Shown here piece by piece: positions 12,097 through 24,600 of a stretch of 64,000 nt of DNA (position 1 is its first letter; every line of letters begins with the position of its first letter). Source of the DNA: Pempheris klunzingeri (lineage: Eukaryota > Chordata > Actinopteri > Acropomatiformes > Pempheridae); NCBI RefSeq assembly GCF_042242105.1, contig NC_092033.1, positions 2,350,908 through 2,414,907 of the forward strand, in the 5' to 3' direction. A program made the position numbers and the translations under genes. The notes beneath the pieces were generated by a model. That model was not told where the DNA came from, made no database searches, and saw only the letters and a list, made by a program, of their open reading frames with translations.

Positions 12097-15000
12097 GTAC
12101 CCTGAGCCAGCACAACTGGGGTAAGAAATACCCGTCCTGCAACAGCGCCAGGCAGTCTCCTGTGGACATCGACGAGACCTTCACCCAAGTCCGGCTGCAG
12201 TACCAGAATCTGCAGCTGGAGGGCTGGGACAAGCTGACGGCGGAGTCCAGCACCGTCCACAACGACGGGAAGACGGGTACGGCGATGCTCCTCAGCTCCA
12301 GGGTTACACAAAACACCTCTAGTTAACGATAAAATAAAATCAGTTGTGTAAAACACCCATAGCTGTTCTCCACAAGGTCTCCTTAAAATGTTCACTGACA
12401 TATTTATGCCTTAAGCAACCCCTTAAACTGTTGCACAAAAAAGACTTAAGCAACCAAAGTAGAGAAATAAACCTGAGCTAATTTTATGGTGACAAATGAA
12501 GGAAGTGAAGAAGAAGAAGACCAAGAAGAAGAAGAACAAGAAGACCAAGAAGAAGAAGACCAAGAAGAACAAGAACAAGAAGAAAAAGAACAAGAAGACC
12601 AAGAAGAAGAAGAACAAGAAGAAAAAGAACAAGAAGACCAAGAACAAGAAGAAAAAGAACAAGAAGACCAAGAAGAACAAGAAGAAAAAGAACAAGAACA
12701 AGAAGAACAAGAACAAGAAGAAAAAGAACAAGAAGACCAAGAACAAGAAGACCAAGAAGAAGAAGAACAAGAACAAGAAGACCAAGAACAAGAAGAACAA
12801 GAACAAGAAGAACAAGAAGAACAAGAAGAAGAATAACAAGAAGACCAAGAAGAACAAGAACAAGAACAAGAACAAGAAGAAGAAGATCCATGACTGGGAG
12901 AACCCAATGGATACGCTTAACAGAGAGTCAGTGATTTTATACTTAAACTTTCATGATGTATCCGACCGTTGAGTTGGATCACTCTTCTGTCCATAACTAA
13001 TGTTTCCAGTCAGTAATGAGCTCTAATAAGTATTTCTCACCCATCTGCTGGTGACGTCGCCGTTTAAACAAGAGGAGGATAAGATGGCGGCGCACTTCTT
13101 TAATGTCACCAACACTGACACCCACATCAGGACTCAAGTGATACTATGTGCTTTTTTATTGTCTTCTGCTGGAGGTTTGATCTTTTCCTCCTCTGAACGA
13201 TGTGTTATCACAAGTGAAAGTGCAGGCAAACAAACAGTCTCTGTGGAAAATACAAAACCTCTTCCAATGCAGTAAATCTCCTCTATCCTTTTAAGACCCT
13301 CACCTGAGGAGATCATAAGGTGTTTATTGAAACCGGCTCCTGGCTTTCTTAGCATGATTAGGCCGTGATCACACGTGTCCAGCTCAAGCTGAGGAAGTCA
13401 GACCACTTCTATCGAAAGATGAACGTAGTATTCCTCTCTTTCTCTTCAGTCCCAGCCCAGCGCATATCAAAGCAGCAACCAGAGGATGGAGACACAGTAT
13501 GTAGAGGATTCAATGGATGGAAATGATTTTGACTTTATTCTGCTGCTGTAAAACATGACATGTTAATCCACAGATGTGGTAAGAAGCTTAACTTTCCAGA
13601 TGCAGGAAAAAAAAAGATTCACAACTCGGAGGTTAATGAGGGAAAGAAGCAGCGAGGATTTAAAAGAGTGGGACAATGAAGGAGAAGGTGGCAGAGACCA
13701 AGAGACCAAGAGACCAGGACAGAGAGACGAGCAGAGGGACGGCAGGAGGCGGAGATGAAGAAAGATGTATATACAGAGAGGAAGAAGCAGCGGAGAGACT
13801 GGATGTCTGGCCTTATAAACAAATGAAAGCTGTCTGAGCTACTGTATCATCACCATCTTTCCAGCCCAGTGTGTGTGTGTGTGTGTGTGTGTGTGCCCGC
13901 CCTCCATACGTTAACGCTCCGAAAATTGATCTCTCTTTTTTCTCAGTGAAGTCGGAGAGGAAATTGCATATTAAAACAGATATTGCATAGCTGTCATGAT
14001 AGTGTGAGAGAAATATAGGGCCCGCGCCGTCTCACTAAACTGATAAGATAAAAGGATTGTCACACAGTTTACATTGAAGCGCCGGGGGGTTCTTAAGCTG
14101 CTCTCATCAATATTTTTAGCTTAGCAGCGGATGTAGAAAGAGTTGCACATAGAGTTATCACCCGGCTCTGCCCGTCCCCTCTCCTTTACGCCTCGCTTTA
14201 GCATCTTTCAGCACTGTTTTGGTTCTGTGGCCTGTAACTTTGCTGCTTGGGTTGAGTCCTACTGCTCTTATCTGTGATGTTTTTAGATACAGCAGCTAGT
14301 TTTCATCCAAGTAAATCTAAAACCCACTGTATTCTACTTTCCCAGCAATAACAGCTAGATAGACAGAGCTGGTTAACACAGTGGAAGAGCCAAACATTTC
14401 CCTCAGGAGGATCAAAATAGACCTGAAAGGAGGCTGAATATTGAACCGTCATTCGTCTGGCGGACAGACTCATGACTCTTACTGAAGGCTGCGGCTCTGT
14501 AGCTGCTGGATGTGTAAATAAGGCAACAAGAGGGTGATAATATAAGGCCTCGTTATTGACTTTACTATTGACTATGTGGTGATATTATGTAAACGCTGTG
14601 TTTACAGCACTTTACAACAGTTAATACAACAGTTAAGTGATATTTATGTTACTTTTATACCACGTTCTGGATGAATACTTGATTCTGATTGGCTGCATTA
14701 ATTAAAGAATGAAAGATATTGGACACCTTGTCGGCCATTATCCCCTACATCACTGACAGCCAGAACACGTGTCTTATCGACAGGAGTAACACATTAACAT
14801 ATCCAGGCTGTAGCAGCCAAACACTGGTGTGCTCTCTTCACTGGGGAGAAACCACCATCATGCCGGTCGCTTAGAACCACAAGATCCAGATTTGGAGCCT
14901 TTTGTCAACTGTCACAGCTGAGTGTCATCAGGCAAAGCCCTCAGACTCTGTTGTAGGATTTTCATTTTGGGGTTTCTTAAAACAATCAAATGGCCATTAA

Positions 15001-17690
15001 GGCACATGTTCAGTAGTTTTAGCACTCAGACGTTAAATGTGCCACTTCTCATCATTTCCCTTTCAAAGTAAAGGCTCAGGTTGAGTGCATTTTCTGTGTT
15101 TTTAGTGGCCATCGATGTGGAAGGGGGGTTCTTTGTGAGCGGAGGAGGGCTGAGCTCCAGGTTCACCGCCAGTAGAATCACCTTCCACTGGGGGCGCTGC
15201 AATGCGACATCAGATGGGTCTGAACACAGCCTGAATGGGATGAAATACCCTCTGGAGGTACAGAAACGTCCAACACATCTGTTGACGACCCACCTGTCGA
15301 CCAGCGAGGCCTGAGTGCAGCTAACACACCTGCTTGTGTCTCCCGTTCAGATGCAGATCTACTGTTTTGACCCAGAGGACTTCCAAAGCCTGGATGATGC
15401 TGTAAGGGAAGGAGGGAGGATCGCTGCCTTGGTTGTGCTCTTTGAAGTAGGTCATCCTGTTGGTTTGTGCCCCAGAGTTAGAGATCAGTCTGTTCCTCCT
15501 TCAAGAGCTGAAAAGTCTGTGAATTGCACAATAGAAGCTCATGTTCTTCATCACAGGTCAGCTTGGATGACAATGAGAACTTCAGTCCTGTTATAGAGGC
15601 CGTCAACACTGTCAGCAGGTTCGGTAGGTCACTTGTAAATACTACTAAGTGGCTAAAAAGTGGTAGCTGGGTAGATTTAGATTTAAAGTGATTGATGATT
15701 GTGTTCAGGAGGATATTAGTGTTGAATCAGCAGCAGAATAATGGTTCACCTGGCAAACAAGACAAGCAAAATGGGATATTTGTCACCAACTATGCAAGCA
15801 GCATAACAAGCTTAAGGGTAAATGAAGACATTCTGCAAATTGACAGCGGAGTCCAGCCCATTAGTGTTAAAGAAGTAGTAGCTAAATGTCAGCGAAGCGA
15901 GAATAAACGGAGGATTTAACATATCTTTACCTGACAAATGTGGGTGAGCATGAGCGTGTCAGAATGACGATGAAGTAATAATGCTGCTGATTAGCTTTTC
16001 ATGAATAAATATGATGCGAATCACAGATTTAACATAAAGTGTTGGAGGCTTAAAGCCCACATTGATTATTTGTTATGACATTTTGTTACTGATTGGATGT
16101 GGTTTTGTTTTTTTTTTTTGTTAACCAGGTAAGAGCGGGTCAGTGGAGGCGTTCACTTTACGATCTTTGCTGCCTAATAACACAGATAAATATTACATCT
16201 ACAACGGCTCACTAACTGCACCTCCCTGCTCTGAAACGGTGGAATGGATCGTCTTTAAACACACCGTGGCCATATCAGAAACACAGGTTAGTTTATCACA
16301 CACACACACACACAGGTGTCCACTGAGCAGAATAACAACATGCAGAATCATAATTAGTGCCGTCAATTGATTAAAAAAGCGACCTACTGTTTGCACAATT
16401 TGCTGTAATTAATCGCAATCAATTGCATTTTGTAATAAATAGATAGTAAGCTTGTAATAATACAGCACAAAGGAAGTATATTTAAATTCAGTTACTGCCG
16501 TTTGATAGCATCTTTAGCATGTAGAAGCTAATTATGCAGCATCAGAATGAGACCAACTGTACGATCTGTAGGGTTGCAGTTGTATCTACGATCTCTTACT
16601 CCAGGTCTCACTGATAGGCTGAGCAGCCATCAGGGAGCCGGGAGGACGAAGTGGGAAGGAGTTCCACGCTCACTCCAAAAGTGAACAGGGATGCACAGGA
16701 GACTTAGGAAGCGGTGGAGACAGAAGTGACAAAAAATAACTAACAAAACTGTTGTAAAGTCTGAAGAAGCTGCAGATGGATGCTACATTACTTTAAATAT
16801 TCCAAATGAATAAAGCAACACTCTGATTTTGACAGTTTACATTTACATGTCAAAATGATTTAAAATCTCAGTCTTCGTTGCTGCTTAGTTTAAAAAGCTG
16901 ACATTTTTAAAATGGACAAACATCCTAAGAGTCAACATCACTGCTGCCTGCAGTATCTGGTCGTGGTTTGCGGCTGGTTTCAGGTCGTCTGTCTGTGACA
17001 TCTGTGCACAAAATAAAAACAAAATGTCACACTGAAGCGATGCAACATGACAGCTTTAGTCAAAATGTGAACTTACAGAACAGGGTTTCTGTGGCGGCGT
17101 GACCTGGTAAAAAAAAAAAAAAAAGGCTCGTCATGCAGCGACAGCACAAGCCGACGCTTTGACTCTACTGCAGCTCCACTGATGAAATGATTCGTGTACT
17201 AATCGTCTGTTGCTGTCGCAGAACAATGGACGCTGGTTGTGTGTGCGGATCTGTGCGCATGCGTGTGGTTGTGTTATTTTTGCATGATTGAAACGGGGGT
17301 GGCAAGGCATGACATGGGCACATAGTGGTGAACCAAAAATAGAGCAGAGCTGTCTCTCTGCCTCCGCCTGACGCCGACAAGCCAAGTCTCTCAAACAAAC
17401 ACACTCCTGCAAACACCGGGGTTGGATTTATTTTGGCAACAATGTAGAAACAGGGAAGATGCATCTTTTTCCTTTTGTTCACCCATTGTCTGCCTGTCTG
17501 CCTGTCTGTCTGCCTGTCTGTCTGCCTGTCTGTCCCCAGCTGGAGGTGTTCTGCGAAGTGATGACGATGGAGCAGGCTGGCTACGTGATGCTGACCGATT
17601 ACCTGCAGAACAACTTCAGGGAGCAGCAGCAGCAGTTCATGGGTCAGGTGTTTGCCTCGTACACTGGAGTGGAGGACGTGCTCACACCCA
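12097..17690 (+). CDS. ptprz1: ptprz1 exons for the carbonic-anhydrase-like domain
   Basis: Exons 12097-12276, 15106-15257, 15351-15446, 15557-15623, 16129-16286 and 17540-17690. They give the CA fold starting at NWGKKYPSC and passing through [27 protein letters not shown] and the C-terminal NNFREQ helix. In active carbonic anhydrases three His hold zinc. Aligned with the FHFHWG and LHLVHW motifs, only the second of the three (in TFHWG) is kept; the first is Thr and the third lies in MQIYCFD. The domain should therefore be catalytically dead, as in known PTPRZ/PTPRG, where it serves as a ligand-binding module (contactins). The exon at 12097 begins with the last two bases of a Gly codon, so a coding exon is missing upstream. 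The 12277-15105 intron holds a purine-rich tandem repeat at 12499-12893. Confidence 0.93.
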
Positions 17691-18611
17691 GTACGTCATC
17701 AAGCACCCAAACTAACACACAGTCGCTTTCCGCTGTAAACTTAAAATAAGATAAGATAAAAGAACTGCTTTCCGCTCTCTGATCCTTTTCCTGCCGATTC
17801 AGTATCTTTCTTACTCACCTCTGCTCTCAGTTCTCAGATTTGTTTTCGTTTCAGTCTCGTCAGCCTCTGTGCTCGGCCTGTTTTGACATGTGGGCTCGGT
17901 GCCCACAGGCAGACTTTGCTCGGTAGAGAACCGATGACTTTTTTCGCCGCTTGCAGTCTCGGTTTCAAGATTTAGATCACACATTTACAGAATTAATATT
18001 TTACAGTTACATTCCACCGAGCTTAGATCTGTATGGTTTAGTCCTCAGCGCTGAAAAATCTTCTCACACTGAGTTTTAGCTTTAAAACGGGCCAGAGTGA
18101 GTTTGGCAGAGATGCTGGTATTGATCAACGATGCTATTAACCTCCAGCAGATACAGCTTGTTATCATTTTGTACCATAAAAAATTCTTCCTTATTAGGCT
18201 TTAAAGACTTCAACCCAGAAGCTCCACTTCTCTAAAGCTCCAAATCTTTTCATTTATCTAATTTATACCAAATTCTGGCCGGCATGGTGGAGAAAATGGA
18301 TTTCTTCCTCAGGCCTTAATATAAATATTACATTATTAATCTTATATTTCAGAAAATATTGCCCTTCTACTGCTTCCTCCGCAGCTTTCCACTAAGGTCA
18401 GCCTAGTCCCGATCATCAAAAGACATAACTCACAACGCTCTCCATCTTCATAAAGTCGGTCTTTAGGGTTGCCAGGGAGCTCGACTTTGTAGTTCAGTGT
18501 CCCTGCTCCTCTCAGAGCAGGCAATTTATTTTCCAGCTCTTTTTGAAATTGAAATAAAGTATTCAGAAATTCAGAAAAGGGTCTTTTTTGCCTGTAACAG
18601 ATGCATGCAGT

Positions 18612-18672
<61 letters not shown>

Positions 18673-21600
18673 CCCACTCATTGCCACACTCGTCTCCTGA
18701 GCAGGGTGTTTTGAAAATGTATTCCTGTTTTCTTCCATTTTCAGTCGTTGATTTACATCAAGTTAGCATCAGCAACAGTGACCTTAATGTCAGCTGTTCT
18801 CTGCTTCTCTACAGGATTTCCTTCATTACAGTCACACTAATCACATTTCAAACTTTCACCAGTCTCGCCCTCTGTTTTCCCTCCTGCAGCCTGCAGCTTA
18901 GAGCCGGAGAACGTTCAGGCTGACGCCCAGAACGACACGACCATCGTGGTGACGTGGGAGCGCCCCCGCGCGGTCTACGACACCACCATCGACTGGTACA
19001 CCGTCACCTACCAGAGGCTGCAGGGCCGAGACCAGAGCAAGCAGGAGTACAGGACGGACGGGGACCAGGACGTGGTACGAAACATGTACACTCACCTGTG
19101 ACTGCATGGAAACGCTTTACAGCTTCATCTCCAGTCCACACAGGAACACTAGAACATTAGAACTGGTTCTAGTCGTACCTCATGTCGCTCTATCTGTCAC
19201 TGTTGGGATCTGGATTGATCAAAGTGATCGACTGATTGATGGTGACAATCAATCTTGGCCTCTTAACGGGTCACTGAGCGTCCTGTAATATGATGATATC
19301 TGTGTATGTGTATTTAAATGCACGTGTGTGAGTGTGTGTGTGTGTGTGTGTGTGCACAAGCCTCGTCAATACGACACAAATGAGGGACTTAATATGTGTT
19401 TTCACTCTTTGAAGAGTTTCTGCTCTTATTTCAGTGTGAGTTTGTCTTTTATGTAGTTTCTAATTGTTCTAGTAGTTTTCAGATTGATTATTTTTGCATA
19501 TTATATTGTAGTTTTACAGATCTGATTGATTACCATCAATAGAGATCCACTCAAATCCATATTCTAACCATTGAGATCATTTACACAACAGTTATGCATC
19601 TGGAAAGTATCTTCCCATACAGCTCGGTTAGCAGGGATGTGGAAAACTTTCAATAACTCAGAAATGAGGACATTTCACAGCAGAGACTTTTCGATCTGTG
19701 ATTCCCACTCAGGGATGTTTGAACCACAGGTGGTGCTTCTGCAATTATCAGGTGGTCCGTGAAGAGATTATGGATTTGCTCAGCTAATTCAAAAAAAAGA
19801 AAGAAAAATAATTATTTTTGGAAAAACATCCACGTATTTGCATTTTGGAGGAAAATGACAAACATTTAGGGTTATGAGTCGCCACAATGCAGATGTTTAT
19901 GGTCTCAATAACCAATTAGCACCTCCCCGCTGACACATTAACACCTCCTGCTGCCACTGAGAGTGCTTAAAAACTGGTTAGTAGATGTAGACAGCTAAAG
20001 ATGCAGGAGCACTGCTGAAGTAGTGACTCTCCAGGTGGTCGCTGTATGAACACAAACTACACTGGGAAAAACAACGATCATCATTGCTGCAATATCATCT
20101 TGATGATATTGTGGATGATGCACGAGTGCTTGAGCTGTGCTGCTGCAGCTGTGGGTGTGTGTCAGACAAAAGAGAGGGTGAGAACCACAGTTTAACTTCA
20201 GCTCTGTGTCCACACAGGGTGCCATCATCTCCGGCCTGCTGGCCAACAGCAGCTACGTGGTTCAAGTGGTTGCCGTTTGCACTAATGGACTCAGAGGACG
20301 ATGGAGCGACCAGATTATAGTGGACATGCCGTTAGAAGACCCTGGTACACACACACACACACACACACAGTCCTGCAAAGCTAGAGTGTGTATTTTAGCT
20401 GTAAGTGAGTTTTTATTTCTTTCCTCTTCCTGCAGAAAGTGATTCAGACTCTGATGCTGTCACAAAAGATTTGGAAGGCAGCAGGGAGGTAGGACCTGAC
20501 CTGTTCTCTGCATGCCGGCCTTCGTTTTGATGGATTATTTTGCAGTGCCAAAGTTTGGCCCGCACTCATTAATATCACTGAAGCTAATTCTTATGCAAAT
20601 TGGTGTAATTATGTCGGTACAGGCTTGTCGCTGAGCGTTTGGAGAGTCGTGCAAATGGTTATTAGAGACATTCAAACATGCTGAGGGAGGATTAAACCCC
20701 CAGAAATATTATACATACTGTACAATATGTATAATGTATACACACACACATACATTATATATATGTATACGTTACATAAATGTAGGCATGTTGCTGTTTG
20801 TCTTGTTTTATTTGTTTCAAATTTGTGATTCCAAATCCTTTTTATCATGAATTGTGTATTTGGATGCAATTAAGCTTCATGTATGTGAAAGAATATATTA
20901 AAAAAAAAGGGAAAAACAAGCAAACAAACCAAAATAAGAACAGAAGTGAGACTGTAATGCTCCATGTTTCTCCTGCTGAGCGCAGCAGTACAGCCTGTTC
21001 TCCTCCACACTGGTTATTTGATGTCTTATTGTGAGCTGACTTGAATGTTGCAGAAGTAAACAGGACTAGAGCACGACCGCTCTAGTGTTTGTGTTCACAG
21101 CAGTGCTTCTGTCCTCGTGGCAGGTCTCATCTAAACCCAGATCGGAGAAGCCAGAGAACCTGAATGTGGTGGATTTGTCTCCAGAGGACCACAGCCCCGT
21201 GGAGGAGATCCCAGTGGAGCAGACCAGAGTTTACCAGAATCAGCCCACTCACCAGCAGAGCCAACCCGGTGACCCAACCCGAACAAATCAGAACCCCCCG
21301 GTGCAGGTCAGCGCCCGTCCAGTGCCAAAGACTCCCTCCGAGTCAGCTGTTCTACACAAGACTCGACAGAGCCAGAATGTGGAGAAGAAACCCGGCCGAA
21401 ACAGGTCTAAACCCGGTTCTGTGGATCAGAACTGGATCGACGAAGATCAGAGGATCCCGACGCACAGGCCGCCCGCTAACGCTGGTTTTGACAGCAATGG
21501 TGCAATATGGGTAACTGAGGTAACCGTGCAGCCAGGCTTCCTGTTTCCAGTTGCTCGGACAACCACCCCGCCAACCATCCGCCGACAAATTACAGAAGAG

Positions 21601-24600
21601 GCCTCGTTGTCTGTGGTGCCACATCAGGTAGTTCACTAAATTAATTTTTATCTCCATCTGAAAACCTGATTAATTCTGATGCCTGACGCTGAAGCTGCAC
21701 ACAGAATTGAAAAGCAACCACAACACCAGCTCTAGTTTCCAAATCACATCTTTGTGCCCTGCCTCTTCTCCTTGCAGTCAAAGGATCATGGTCCACCAGA
21801 TCAGACCGGAGACAGCGGCGTCCCCTCTCCCCAGTCCGACCTCTACACCCCTCCTGTGGAGGACATCCAGGTCACAGATGTCTTCTATGAAGACACAGTC
21901 AACAACGCTCCACTTGAGACCCCCACTTCTACTTCTGCTGCCACTGCTGCTGCTGCTGCTGCGTTGCCAGGTCAGATTTAATTGGAAGATCTTTTTCTTT
22001 TTTCGGCACACTTGTTTACCGAAATCACGCCGGGTTGGTGCTGCTGCTGCTCTTTGTGCAGTGCCAGGGAGGTTTTAAACTCATAAATATTTGAATAGGT
22101 ACCAGCAGAAGATTTTTCTTCTACTGTGGACACTTGACACGGACTCTGCTCAGATAAACACCAGTGCTGACACTGAATGAATGTCTCGGTCGTGTGTTTA
22201 CTTTTTACAGCTTATTTTTAAATGAAATTCACAGATCTTATGATGTTTCACAAAAAATAACATGAAGATCTGCTGCTGTTTAAGTTGTGCTCGTTATAAT
22301 GAGCGGCTCGTGAGTTGCTGTTCGCTTCTGATATTTTAAAGTTTGTAATTTTTTCTCAAGAGCCAAGAAAGGAGAGCGATAAAGACTATTTAACTAGTAT
22401 TTATCTGGTTTTATTCAGGAAAGGCTTCGTCAGCAATTTATTGATTTAGTGAATATCTTAAAATTACCCAGATTGGTTGTCTTTGTTTTATGAAAATGCA
22501 GCACTCTGGATGTGGCGTCTCATTACTCTCCTTAATTACATTAAATCATCACGTCATGTCAGATCTGTCATTTTATTCCCCGTCACGTCACATGGTGGTG
22601 TGATGACATGTCAGGTCGTGTCATTTCCACGTGTACTTTACCTGTACTGCACCTTCACGCCATTTCCCCGCCTCTTATTAGCTGAAAGCTCCAGTTTGAC
22701 TGGCAGCGAACACAAACTCTGAGGTCTTTTCCACGTTAATAGCATCACAGAGGAATACTGTGTTGCTATCAGCCCGTCAGACAAACAATCATGTCTTTAC
22801 TGATAGAAATAGATAAAGAAAGAAGGGTTGCTGAATGTTATTCGGTCTGCTCCTGTTAAAGTGGATGAACGCCCCCCCCTAATGGTCCAACATGTGTATT
22901 ACTGCAATAGTTTTTAATGAACAATCAAATGTCCTGCTTGAATTAGTCCACGACTATTCAGTTCCCTGTAGTTTCTTTATTATGGCATTAATACACCATT
23001 GGACAAAATGTTTTCAGGGAACAGGAGGATGAAGCTGCTGCAGCCAGTGCTAACAGGCTAACATTAGCTGTCGGCTAACTTCACTTCACTTAACGTCAAA
23101 TAGGGATTTCCTTTCCTTTTCCGTCTGTTCTATGTAGCGTCCTTTCACTGCAGCAGCAACATTCACTACTTTGACTTGTAACTGTTGACTTTAACCTCAT
23201 TAACTAAGCTCAGATGAAGTGTGCACACCTGTTGACTGGCAGGTGTCCTCATGAATCACTGAATCACACCTGTGCTGCAGCTCACACAACCTGACAGGTC
23301 ACCAAATTTAAACAGTATTTGGTGACCTGGGGCCTCTCTGCTAATGGCTTGAGGTGTCAGATCTCTGCTTTTAAATGCACTTTGCCTTCTGGGGAAGTAA
23401 AGAAAATCATTAACTGGGTTTTATTTTATTGTTTGACGAGCAAAATATGACGCAGGAGCTTTCAGACACGGTGCTGCTAGTTCTCCCAATTCATTTTCAG
23501 GGCTGAAAAGGGACTCAGTCAGCATGGTGACAGTGAAGTGATGGATGCCTGCTGTCATGTCACGTCACGCTGTGGCTCAACACGTGTCACATCAGGTCCT
23601 GTTCCATCATATCACACCATCATTACTCACACTCTCGCTGTCCCACAGGTAGCAAAGTGGACGAAGTGGCCCCGCCATCCTCTGAGGACGGCGATGCCCC
23701 CGTGAACAAACCTCTTCCAGAAACCATCACCACGGTTTTGTCCTCCTCCTCCTGGATCACGGAGAGGGCGGCGACCGCCAGCAACACGCTCGCTGAGTCA
23801 GCGTCATTCACCTCGTCCTCTCTGCTCAGGGTGCTGATGCATACAACCCAGCCCATGTTTAACGGTAGGACTGAACCCTCTGTGGAAATATACAATACAT
23901 CCTTGGCTTTGGGTCTGCAGGGGTTTTACACAACAGCAGCATGCTATAAATGAATGTTTTTATGTGGTGGGTCGATAATAATAGCGGTGGATGGTTGCCT
24001 TTCTCCTCTAATAGCCTGCTGCTGTTTGGCTAATCACTGCTACGCTCTGTGATCTGGGTGGCATGTTGTATAGAGGCATGATGTAGACTGCTGGTGCTGC
24101 TGCTGGTGGTGGTGGTGGTGGTAATGATGATGGCCGAAAAGAATAAGCCGGCATGGATGATGATTAGAGCGATAATCAGCGGCTGACTGACACAGAAATT
24201 AAATATAAGGACTCGGATCATGCTGCGTGGTGCAGCCCCACGTGAGCTCGTATTTTCCCAGGCTCTGTACAATCCACTTGAGTCCACTCAGGCTTAGTGA
24301 TTAGCTTCTACTTTGGGGACTCCTCCTCTGCTTTCTTCTCTGTGGCTCGGCAGCGCACTCTGGTGGCTCTTTCCCTCCGTCTGTCCTCACACGATGCAGG
24401 GTTCACTTTCTCTTGAGGCCGTCTCATCTGCTCATCTTCACCAAGCTGATTTATGACGTCTCTTCATTCAGGAGCTTCCAGTTCTCGGCTTTCTTCTTGC
24501 ATCTCCTTGTGGGCGTTGTGGGCGTTAAGATGAGTGGAAACTCGACCTTCAATAAGCACCCAAGTTTAATTCTCACCTTTCCCTCCACATTTCCTGGCTG

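Noticed and set aside
12423..12972. Long open frames (116-158 codons) on both strands rich in Glu/Gln, Lys/Asn or Ser/Leu/Phe
   Set aside because: They are translations of one AAGAAC-type tandem repeat that lacks stop codons in every frame and lies in a ptprz1 intron.
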